NCBI RefSeq assembly: GCF_902362185.1 | Contig: NC_044499.1 | Span: forward strand, 46,673,315-46,737,314 | Origin: Chanos chanos | Taxonomy: Eukaryota > Chordata > Actinopteri > Gonorynchiformes > Chanidae | Reading direction: 5' to 3' | DNA: 64,000 nucleotides | In this document: piece by piece, positions 54,401 through 64,000 of the stretch | Layout of the letters: each line of letters starts with the position of its first letter | Position numbering within the stretch: the stretch's first letter is position 1 | The notes under the pieces: generated by a model | Database searches by the model: none | The model's input: the letters and a program-made list of their open reading frames with translations, nothing else | What the model was told of the DNA's origin: nothing | Translations under genes and position numbers: made by a program

Positions 54401-57400
54401 GGTGTTGTTTTCTTTAGCCAAGGTTGAAATGACTTTTAACATGAGTGTTAAACAGTCTGAGGTTACAGAACACTCAGTGTCAGAGTTTAAATGAGTATTG
54501 AGCACTTAGATGTGGTTAATGTACAATTCTCAGCACACTTGTAATGATTTATGTCCAGCTCAGCACAGCTGTTGAGGTAGAAGTGAAACTTTGATTGTGT
54601 TAAATGTTTCATTAGGTCACTCCCTGCCCATGACAAACTGTTATTGTGCTATTCAGCTGTGAACACATGAAGTTAGGCTATGGTTTTCATACTTGTAATG
54701 TCTTAGTCATCTGGCCTCTCAACCCACTTCTCAGATAAGCCAGTACTTTTTTCCAATGCAGTATATTAACATGGATGGGCCCTGACGATTAGTCAGAGGA
54801 ACTCAGTTTCAAATGCATAACAAGTAAAGCACAAAGGCACACTCCGATGCCCAGCACGAACAACAATGTTATCTAGAAAACACAATTCTACAGAAGTTGT
54901 TATCAACAACTGAGCTGCCTTAAACAGTAAGTTAATGCTCTTTGAATGCCACCTTTTATAATATCTCTCACATTATTTAATCAAGCCATTGTGACCTCTG
55001 AACAGACTCGTGGACCGAAAAGCCAGCGTTTGGAACAGCCCTCGATGAGCACTTGAAGAGGAGTGGCAGGGAAATAGCATTGCCCTTAGAAGCTTGTGTG
55101 ATGATGCTACTGGAGACTGGCATGAAGGAAGAGGTACGGGAAAGTAATCACACACGCTCGTCCTACAGGCATTTTAAAGGCTTGGCACGAACCTAGCAAG
55201 AGGAGGAGGCTTCTCGTAAGTGAAGACCGAATGCCGTAGCAAGGAGCCTTATGTGAAAGCACGGACCAAACCCTAGCAGAGGTCACACGCCGGGCTCCTT
55301 CACATTTAAATGGTTAAATGGCGTACCGACCACTAGACGGTGCGGCATGCGTAAATGAATTGTAAAATGCCCCTTTGGATGTGTGCCGTTGCGCAGCGTT
55401 GTCTGTACATGCCTTTGACTCGTTTCCCTTGCTGCACGTCAGGGCCTTTTCCGCATCGCTGCAGGGGCGTCAAAGCTGAAGAAGCTGAAGGCAGCGCTGG
55501 ATTGTTCCACCTCTCAGCTAGAGGAATTCTATTCTGACCCTCATGCTGTTGCTGGTACTGCAGCCTTTTTCCGTGAACTGACACAGCAATGTCGGCTGTT
55601 TCAGTTTATTTGTATATTGACAACTCTCTCTTTTTTTTTTTTGTCTTTCTAGGAGCACTTAAGTCCTATTTGAGGGAACTGCCAGAGCCTCTTATGACTT
55701 ACCAGCTGTATGATGAGTGGATTCAGGCAGCTAAGTAAGCCCAAAAAAAAAAGTTCTGCTCAATATTTTTACATCTGAAAACTTCGAAAGAAACAGTTCT
55801 GTCATGTCGTACATTTCTGTAATTACTATGAATGTATCTTTTCACATACAGTGTGCCTGACCCAGACAAACGATTACAAGCATTGTGGGTGACTTGTGAT
55901 CAGTTACCAAAGAGCAACAAAGCTAATTTCAGGTGGGTCTCTCCAGCTCTTGTGTATTATTCAGAGAAACTGGGTGTAATTGTTTTTTTTCCTTTCAATC
56001 TGAGAGAGTATCATTTATAGTGATGGTATGAAATGGCACTTCACTAGTCACAGTAACTATAACTAATGCCCTGACATATTCTCTGAGAGTTTAAGATGAC
56101 AGGGCCTGTACTACACTAGTCACAGTCACTATGACTAATGTCCTGACATATTCTCTGAGAGTTTTTTCCCAAGCTGGCAGGGCCTGTACGCTGTATTTGA
56201 AGTTTTTTTTTTTTGTTGTTTCTTTTTGTTTTTTTGGGTCTATGGTTCTAGGTACCTGGTGAAGTTCCTTGCTAAGCTTGCTCAAGAGAGCGAGATCAAT
56301 AAGATGACTCCGAGCAACATTGCCATTGTGTTGGGACCCAACCTACTGTGGACCAAAACCGAGGGGTAAGAGAGAGAGAGAGAGAACTCGTACAGAGTGA
56401 AGAATTACTTTGATGCATCATTCCTCCCTCTTTGAACGTTCTCTCCTCTCACCACAGGAGCCTGGCAGAGATGGCTGCCGCTACGTCTGTTCATGTGGTG
56501 TCCATTATTGAACCAATCATCCAGCATGTGGACTGGTTTTTCCCTGAAGGTATGGCCCATTTGGACAGAGTGCCCAAAGCAAACAGATCCCCCCCCCAAC
56601 CCCCCCGGGACTATTTTTTTCAACACTCTTATCTCTCTGTTTGCATCCAGATGTGGAGTTCAACGTATCAGGCATGTTCACCATGCCGACGCCTTTGACG
56701 AACCACGTAAACCATCTGACCACACCGGACTACGACTCCGGCACTACGGAACGGAAGAGGCCTGGCAGCATGGTGGGACCTGAGTGTGAAATGCCACGTA
56801 GAGACAGGTATTCCTCGCTGGTGCGGCGGCTTTATGCCAAACTTCACTTATACTCCTCCCTGGCATAAACCCTCTTAGGTCTAGGTTGTGCTTCATTAAA
56901 TTGAATCCAGAGCTTTTCAGAGAGATTACACTGTATACATAAATGGTCTCACTGTGATCAAAATGCTGATTCACTTCACTAATTCAATCAATACCTCATT
57001 AACAAATCTAATTGAACATTGACATGGTAACTGTTTATCCTAATTCCCTTTGAATTATGGGTGTAATTGATTTTTTTCTTCTCTTGCTCTACATGTAAAC
57101 TGTGCTAATTGTGTTGCTGAAGCATCTCTGTTGGAAGTACTGCTCTGGGCATCCTTTTCTTTACTTCTCTTAGAGTGGTGTACTTTTACTGGGGAGTTCA
57201 GCTTGGCACTGGTGGTTTCTTCACTGTTTTTCTCTCTGTAGCTCTGCTAACAAATTACTGGATCACAATCCTCGTAGAGGCAGTACTTTAACTAGAAAAC
57301 AGCATGCTTCGCCTGCCTTCCAACCCCCACTGCCCCCGGTGGAGGCTGCAGGTACTGCAGCAGGGCAGCCTGTTGCTGAGCTCCTGTTCCAGCAGCCTGC

Positions 57401-59048
57401 GCCGGTGGGCTTGGGCTTGGAGGCTTGCCAACCTAGCTTGGCGCTGGGGATGGCTGCCTTAGCAGCAGCACAGCAGCTTCTCGCCCAGCACACTGAGGAG
57501 ATCAGGTAAGAGCCGCGCGTAGAAGTGCTCCATAGACAACGAACTGCACAAACAAACAAACCAGCCACACTGAAATGCTATTGCTAACTTCACCCGTTAC
57601 AAACAAAAACACAACGTCCCTCTTTGAGGAAATGAGGGCATAAAGGGCATGTTTCTCAATTTTTAAAACCCTACTGAAATACCGTAAGCTGCGAGAAAAA
57701 GATTGTACACACATCTTGGTCAAGAAGAGGCCAGAGGAAACATCTCTGCGTGCTTTGCGCGAATCTGTTTCGAATGAACAAACATGGGGGAGGATTGCTA
57801 TTCAGCTCAGTTTGAGCTGCAGACTCAACACAGCAATTTTCATTGTGAGTCTGCACTCACTGGACATCCAGCTGCCTCTGCAAATAGACTAGGGATCAAC
57901 AGTGAGGGCTGCAAACTATTCAGACATCTTGAGGAATTACTATTTCTTTGTGTAATCGAACAAGTGTTTGAATAATGTTTTGAAGTGCATTTTAGAGGGC
58001 TCTGATGTCAGTATTTGAGGCAGAAAGACTTTACTTTTTGTGTTTAGTTCTACATTTACATTTACATTTAGTTATTTGGCAGTTCTAAGAGAAATTTTGA
58101 TGTTAAGTTTTGTGTAATGGAGTCATAGTAAGAAAAGTACGATTTTCCTGAATTAAATATCTAGTTTTATGTTTGTTTTTCAGCCCAAAGTCATGTGATC
58201 CTGCATCTACACCCCCACCACAGAGAAATGGGATGGGGGGGTCAGGCCAGCTGACTGTGGGACAAGTGCCAGCAACTTCCGGGCACAGTCCTCACATGGC
58301 ACGAAGAGGTTGTAATTTCTCTCATCTGTGGCTTGTTTACAAAATGTCCAAATATGCAATTTGACATTTACTAATGAGAGTGTCGCCCCTAACCGAAGCT
58401 AAACTCTATTATCCTAGGTACCAAGAAGCCAGCCCCTGCCCCACCTAAACCACCAAACCCACCACCAGGGCAGCCAACCGGTCAGACAGCACAGCATCCT
58501 CCTTCAGGGACATCTCAGTCCCTAACCCCCTCTTCTAGACCTGCCTCCAGTCACTCTCCCACCAGTCTTAGCCCTACTCAGTTAGCGGCTCAACCCGCTA
58601 CAGCACCTCGTCGCCACTCAAGCAACCAGCCTCCCATTCAGGCTCCCAACCATCCACCTCCGCAGCCTCCTACACAGGTCACACCCCCTTCTCAAGTCAA
58701 ATCCCTCAGTCAGACCGGACGAGAGCCGGAAGGGGACATATCCCCACCAAGCACACCCACTCCCCCTAACACCCCGCCACCAACAGCAGCTAACAGTGAT
58801 GGCCCGGGCACAAATGCCTTCCCTCCATTTCAGTCAGGCTCACTCCCCCGTCCACGGCCTGTGCCTAAACCCCGCAACCGACCAAATGTTCCTCCTCCAC
58901 CACAGCCGCCAGGAGCCGGGAATGATTCTAATGGTATCTGCAGCGCCGCATACAAAATGATGGGTAGGTCTCATATAATTAGTGACTTACTATGCCCTGA
59001 ACATTGAGGTTTTCCCCTTCTTTAGCTCAGTAAAATTGTAATTGTGTT

Positions 59049-59089
<41 letters not shown>

Positions 59090-60181
59090 AGTGTTTATGT
59101 TCATTAATTGGTGTTTGACAAGTCGAATGACAATGAGCATGTTTGTCAGGGTCAACATAATAACATGGCGTAATAACAGTCAGTCCCATTGTATATTATT
59201 CTAATTCAAAAATGTCATGTGACTTGCACACTAATAGTTCCATCTCATAATGAATTCACAGGTTGAGGAACATGTCAGACAGGTTGGTTGTCTAGGAATA
59301 ACTTAAAGCTTGAACTCACCAGTTTGCAGTTTGAGATTTTATGTTGCATCTTAATCCCCACCCCCGCCCCCGCCCCTGCCATGAAACATATAACATCATT
59401 TGTCTACCTCATACATCTTCGATATGTTACCATAAGACCAATTTTCACATTTTTGAACGAGTCATTCAGTTTGTATCATGCATAGACTAACTATTCCTGG
59501 ATAAAGTACTGTTTTTAAATTATCCGAAAATGCATTATTGTATGGATTTCCATTACCATATAACCAGAGGACATATTCTGCAATTTGTTGTCCTCTTAAT
59601 GAGACACTTAAATATTTGTTCTGTTGTTAAATTTAGAACTTCTGATAGAAGCGTAGTACTTTTGAGGACTGTACTCATCTCAGAAACTCTGCTTGGCTTT
59701 AATTTGTTTTTGGATGCAAGCTTTCGAACATTTTGGACTTCATTTGTTTTTACTCATCTGTCAGACAAGCTTGTCAAATACTTCAACATGTTTGCTTTTG
59801 TGGTTTTCAAATAACAGGTGCATATCGTATTATGTTTACATGACAGTTCTTTCAGAAACCGCAACCCTACTTGTCGATTGGCCTGTGTTTGCTTTCGAAC
59901 ACCATTTTTCAATGCAAGAGAGTGCTTTTACCAGATATGTTATTATCATAGTTTATATTAAGTAATGTATATGTTAGACACTTCAGTACTGCACTCTGAA
60001 ATGATACAGTTGGTCATTTAAATCTCGTATAATCTTTTTTCTTTTTCTTTTTTTTTTGGACTGTGTAGATTCGGGGATGTCATTTAAACCCCTACATCGA
60101 GCTTTCATTCCTGACTTGGATCCACAGCCTGCCCCTCAAGCCAAGGACAGCGAGCTTGACTCTGAGAGCACGGTGTTGTAA
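44211..60181 (+). CDS. arhgap17: Rho GTPase-activating protein 17 (RICH1/nadrin), BAR-RhoGAP
   Basis: The protein binds curved membrane and stimulates GTP hydrolysis by Cdc42/Rac at junctions and endocytic sites. The twenty exons are 44211-44263, 49640-49679, 52399-52503, 52685-52761, 52930-53041, 53260-53336, 53430-53547, 54050-54118, 54299-54380, 55006-55133, 55443-55554, 55653-55734, 55852-55932, 56252-56365, 56458-56549, 56651-56807, 57242-57505, 58184-58308, 58418-58963 and 60069-60181: 848 residues in one phase-consistent frame. It starts MKKQFNRMKQLANQ. The BAR domain covers about residues 1-245. The RhoGAP domain covers about 250-447, with the arginine finger in GLFRIAAG (Arg291) and NIAIVLGPNLLW. 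A proline-rich SH3-binding region follows, with APAPPKPPNPPP and RPRPVPKPRNRP. The end STVL fits a PDZ ligand. Intron 1 starts with GC (GGCAG|GCAAGT). Confidence 0.96.
44264..49639. other. arhgap17 intron 1
   Basis: This 5.4-kb intron has no recognised gene or element. A plus-strand frame at 46135-46467 (110 codons) is open but has no family or splice support. Long first introns often carry regulatory sequence, but no motif stands out. Confidence 0.6.
49680..52398. other. arhgap17 intron 2
   Basis: This 2.7-kb intron contains poly-C/poly-G tracts (49826, 50630, 51773), a poly-A tract (51340) and a (TC)n tract (51411-51437). No gene is seen. Confidence 0.7.
51411..51437. repeat. (TC)n microsatellite
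   Basis: About 13 TC units in arhgap17 intron 2. Confidence 0.9.
58050..58095 (-). mobile_element. small LINE-tail fragment in arhgap17 intron 17
   Basis: TACATTTACATTTACATTTAGTTATTTGGCAG is the inverse of the L2-type 3' tail (CTGCCAAATAACTAAATGTAAATG). Confidence 0.45.
58964..60068. other. arhgap17 intron 19
   Basis: A 1.1-kb intron before the last coding exon. It holds a (GT)n microsatellite at 59048-59088 and a short CCCCCGCCCC repeat near 59360. Open frames at 59288-59965 have no support. Confidence 0.7.
59048..59088. repeat. (GT)n microsatellite
   Basis: About 20 GT units. Confidence 0.95.
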
Positions 60182-61645
60182 GGCTGAGGGGGCCTGCCTT
60201 GCTTATGCCTCCGGACCCACTCCTCTCATCCCAAAGAACCGCCAACCTACTTCCATCAACACATCAGCCCGAAGATGTCTGGATTCCACAAACTGTCTAC
60301 GCTTCTGGCAATCAACCTTCTCAAAGTATCATTTAATCACCGCTCTGTAGAACTGAGGAGACGTATGCATAGCTGCCTTGCATTTATAAACAATACGGTA
60401 ATACAAAGGAAAAAAAAAAAAAAGGCTTTAGTAAAAAATGTTTTGCATGAGGAACAAACATGTAAGGGACTGAAAAGTCAAACGTTGAGTTGCGTTATTT
60501 GGAAATAAAGATCTGAAAGAGATCTTTGGTTTGAGGTACTCAAGTGGCCTTAGAATAAAAAAAAAAAAAAAAAGCTTTGTCCTTAGCACAAAACTGTAGT
60601 TAGTAGAAACCAAAAACTGTTACTTAAAGTGTAACCGGTGACTGCAGGCTTCCAGTCGGCTCATACACTTTACTTTGTACTTCTTTTGTAAATCTATGAA
60701 ATCTGTCCTCCGTTTGTTGTATTTATTTTCAATAACACATTCCCCGTGGCTTAAGTTGCCCCCCCCCAAAATTGTATCAATGCCACTCTCATACTGGTAG
60801 TATGGAGTACCTGCAGTACACTGGTTTGTATTTCAAACTGCTGGGGCATTAATGTGACTAAACCTGACAATTTTATGTGGGATATAATGAATTACATCTC
60901 AAGCTGACTGATAATTAACACTACCACTTTTACAATATAAATTTGCACGTGCGAACATCGGAAACACAATGTTAGCCGTCGGTGACTTAAAAAATCTGTA
61001 TTGTCTCTAGTTTGATCCTAGAGGCCATGGCTTATCAAGCTGAAAGCATTTTACTGTCTGTAATCTGAAGGGTTTTTTTTTTTTTTTTTTTTTTTTGCAG
61101 TGTGCATGGTCTATAATGACCAAGAGAAAGTTACACTACATCTGTTGCCTATTCCCTATAAAGCATAAATTCAAAAGCTGAACTATTGTTTACTCCTTGA
61201 AAAAAAAAAAAAAGATCAGATCTGTTTTGCAAAGGCCATAGGTTTGTGTTTCCCCCGGCCAAAAACAAACACTTTGTTAACTTGTTTCGAAAAGGCCAGA
61301 GCTTACATGGTACATAAGTCAACAATCTGTCATGTAATTAATGCTTTGAATTTCCATACATTTTCTATTTTAAGTTTCCTGGGAATAGACTCTTCTTAAT
61401 CTTTTTTTTTTTCCACAGGCCTTGCACTTACCTTGCTGCCTTATCCCTTGACATTTACAAGACCTTTTTAATTAAGGTTTTGAAAATGTTTAATGATGTA
61501 ACACTTATGAAACTGCAATGGTTGATGGTGCATTTGTAGCTCAGTAGTGAAACAGTAAGATAAACTGCTGAGCTAAAAATGAGTTTGAAAAAATAAATAA
61601 AGAAAATGAGCGCTTGGTATTGCTGCTTTTGAAGGAATAAAAATT
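60182..61645 (+). other. probable 3' untranslated region of arhgap17
   Basis: AATAAA signals occur at 60504-60509, about 60556, about 61597 and 61636-61641. The CDS end is at 60181, so a short (about 340 bases) or long (about 1.45 kb) 3' UTR is possible. Poly-T and poly-A tracts lie at 61072-61096 and 61200-61213. Confidence 0.45.
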
Positions 61646-63143
61646 GGAGAATAAGAACTTGTCTTTTAAATATTAAGTTCGCATACATGTTTCAAATGCC
61701 CAAAAATTGCTAAAGTTGCACCTTTGTTCACACATGGTCCCATTTTGACAAGCTGCCTTGTAATTAAACTGTTGACACAACTTTTAAGGTAGATTATTTC
61801 AGTACATCCTGACCATTAGTAAAAGAGCCTGCCTTGTCCCACCTCCTATAAGAAAGAGCGAGAGCTCCCTGTAATAACAATAAGCAACAATAATAGTAAT
61901 ACTTATAACAAAAAATCTATTAATAATAACATTAAAAAAACATCTAGATGACCACGTGCTGACAAAAAAATAGGCCTTTGGTTTTTCATCTATTTGATAT
62001 GTTAAATTGTTTCAACATTCTCTGTCAATACAAGCTATTGATTAGAGAATATTAGTGTATCTTGATTAAAAAAAAAAAAAGTCTGGTGAATATTATACAC
62101 CAACTTGGCCAAAGAGCATCTGCCAGTGGTCCAGAGGCAATGGCAGCCAAATTCAAATTAAAAAATAGTTAGTTCTGGATGAGTAATTTGATTGGACAGT
62201 AGGCATTCCACGAGTGCTAATACAAGCTGATAAAGGCATTTTATCATACATATCACCCTGCTTTACGGCACCATAAACATCTTGCTAACCACACAAAGTC
62301 GATAGCTGTTTGGCAGCAAGCTATAAGTTGTAAGAAAATGCATCTCTCAATACTGAAAAGAAAAACTGATAATCTAAACTGTTTTTTTTTTTTAACCCTA
62401 CTTAGACTAACAAGTATTTGTTTATTTTATCATATCCAAACACTAAATAATCTGTGTAAAGTAAAATGCTTGAATGTGGTAAAATGGTTGAACTGTGTAA
62501 AGTAAAATGGTACAATGAGCATAAATATGTAAATGTAAATAGCCAAACGGTTCTGACACATGAACAAGGCCTGGATAAGAATTCTGGCCTTTTTGAATAC
62601 TGTTTGAATAGCTCTGAGCTAAACAGTATGTACCAACATATAAAAGTGCAAAGTAAGTTATAATGGAACCAAGTGTCTAAGAGAGTGAACAGTAAGTGCC
62701 TTGAATTTAAAATGTGAAAGGGATAAAAGCACTCTCTTCAGACACATTAGGATCACATTAAAATGTTAAGTTCACCTATAATTAAATTATACACCTTAAT
62801 GCTATTATTATTTTTTTTTTACATTTACATTTAGCGAATTGGCAAAATGCTTTATTTCCAAAGTTACTTACAAAACAGTAGAGAGAATGGGCTGAAGTCA
62901 ACATGTTTCAGTTTCCAAAACTAGAGCAAAGAACCACTCCAATGACTGTATGGTTTTAGTGTTATCACGTCAGTTTTTTTTCTACATGTGACTAAAATAC
63001 AAACAAATTGGTGTTATTAAGTCAATTAATGTAGTTAGTGTTAATTATCTGTTGCATGTAATGTGACTTCGCCACAAACGCCTTCATTCATCTTCATGAT
63101 CCTCTTTACCAGTAGATTCGACGTTGTGTCGGCCATACAATTT
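61646..63143. other. intergenic region between arhgap17 and an unidentified gene
   Basis: AT-rich sequence with no gene. A LINE-tail fragment lies at 62810-62885. The two genes are tail to tail. Confidence 0.6.
62810..62885 (-). mobile_element. L2-type LINE 3' tail remnant
   Basis: TTTACATTTACATTTAGCGAATTGGCAAAATGCTTTATTTCCAAAGTTACTTACAA is a diverged inverse of the tail seen at 30030-30098 (GTAAGTCGCTTTGG...GCGTCTGCCAAATAA). Only the last 75 bases or so remain. Confidence 0.6.
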
Positions 63144-63949
63144 CTACAAAAAGCATTTCTGGTTTACTGAAAAGAAAGTTGTACAAAAAAATTGTATGTG
63201 AAGCCTCCCTAACCATGACACATACCTGAGTCCATGAGGAGGCTGACAGGCTTTCTGTAGGCTTGCAAGAATGAAGAGGGTGAATGCAGCACTGAACTCT
63301 GACAAAGATGTATCACAGTTTCCTCTTCCAACACAGGAGTTTGCCCGTGGGGATCTTGGCTTGCACAACTAACCTGCAGAAAGATGCATAAAGTTCGCTC
63401 CGGAAAGCTATTGAAATGACAGCCGGACAGTAGTCGCGGAGGAGATCGCAAGCATTATTTAAATGGTTACAAACTGAAAGGTTCGTTCATGCTACTGAAT
63501 TAAAACACATTAAGATAGAAACTTTCGCGTTATGTTCCTTACCCTGCGTCTCAACAAGAATGTGCACAACTTGTAAATCGTTGCAAGGTTATCTGCAATC
63601 AGGACCTCGAGGGGCTGTGTTTGGAAAGTTGAATCTTTCACGCTAAGCCGCTGGTTCAAAGTCAAGGATCCCCATGAAGGGAATGTGTGACTCGGCAGAC
63701 AGTGGGAGACCACCAATATCCTGGAATCCTTCAACAGAGACCTTGAAGAAAAAGTTATTTTCCATCACACAAGCTAATTACATCAATGAAGCTCTTCTTG
63801 ACTTTCTTGTCAATATCAGTTTCAGCTACTGTTGTTTAGAGACTTAATGAACAAGTCATTCTGAGTAAAATTAATGGAACACTTTACCCAGAGGTTTGCT
63901 CCATGTGGCTCAGGTCTCTCAGAATTTCAGTGAGAATTTCAAATGACGA
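63144..63949 (-). CDS. last four exons of an unidentified gene (5' part outside the window)
   Basis: Four minus-strand blocks join with matching phase and good splice sites: 63949-63888, 63741-63543, 63373-63226 and 63166-63144. The acceptors are TTTTGTAG, CTTCAAG, TTTCTGCAG and TTTTCAG; the donors are GG|GTAAAG, AGG|GTAAGG and CAG|GTATG. The encoded C-terminus has 143 residues. It begins SSFEILTEILRDLSHMEQ, passes through LIADNLATIYKLCTFLLRRR and FLQAYRKPVSLLMDS, and ends VNQKCFL followed by TAG. It looks mostly helical, without signal peptide or membrane segment. I do not recognise the family. Four exons agreeing in phase make a real gene likely. Confidence 0.6.
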
Positions 63950-64000
63950 CTACAAAATAAGAGGTTATGAACAAATTAAACATCACTCAATCATGTCTCC

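Overview
This is a window of teleost fish chromosome. All genes are intron-containing with GT-AG splice signals, the non-coding DNA is AT-rich and full of microsatellites, and there are fish-type hAT-like MITEs, an L2 LINE and a Ty3/Gypsy-type fossil. The gene order (alpha and beta globins, aqp8, lcmt1, arhgap17) matches what I know as the teleost LA globin locus, the second of the two fish globin clusters. I reconstructed exons by hand from reading frames, splice signals and phase. All recognised genes close in frame from start to stop.

Layout. 1-2.7 kb: left flank with possible ends of unknown genes and, at about 350-770, a dense group of NF-E2/MARE, GATA and CACC-type motifs that looks like an erythroid control element. 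2.7-14.3 kb: five three-exon globin genes in the order alpha-D-like (+), beta (-), alpha (-), beta (-), alpha (+), each intact. 15.0-27.1 kb: three aquaporin-8 genes, all on the minus strand. The first two lie in a recent tandem duplication of about 3.6 kb, with a broken Ty3/Gypsy-type fossil at the junction. These two have NPT and NPP in place of the first NPA box. The third copy is older and keeps NPA. 27.1-34.7 kb: a gene-poor stretch of nested transposon remnants. 34.8-42.8 kb: lcmt1 (minus strand, 11 exons), which methylates the C-terminal leucine of the PP2A catalytic subunit. 44.2-60.2 kb: arhgap17 (plus strand, 20 exons), a BAR-RhoGAP protein, divergent from lcmt1. 63.1-63.95 kb: the last four exons of an unidentified minus-strand gene that runs off the right edge.

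The globins encode subunits of red-cell haemoglobin tetramers. Their mixed alpha/beta order and shared flank suggest common control, probably by the upstream motif cluster and perhaps a second, smaller one at 9.9-10.0 kb. The aquaporins, lcmt1 and arhgap17 are neighbours by ancient synteny, with no evident functional link to the globins. I found no wholly new gene system. The points most worth checking are the candidate control region, the divergent first NPA box in the young aqp8 pair, the empty-site-proven MITE in one aqp8 copy, and the two GC-AG introns in lcmt1 and arhgap17.
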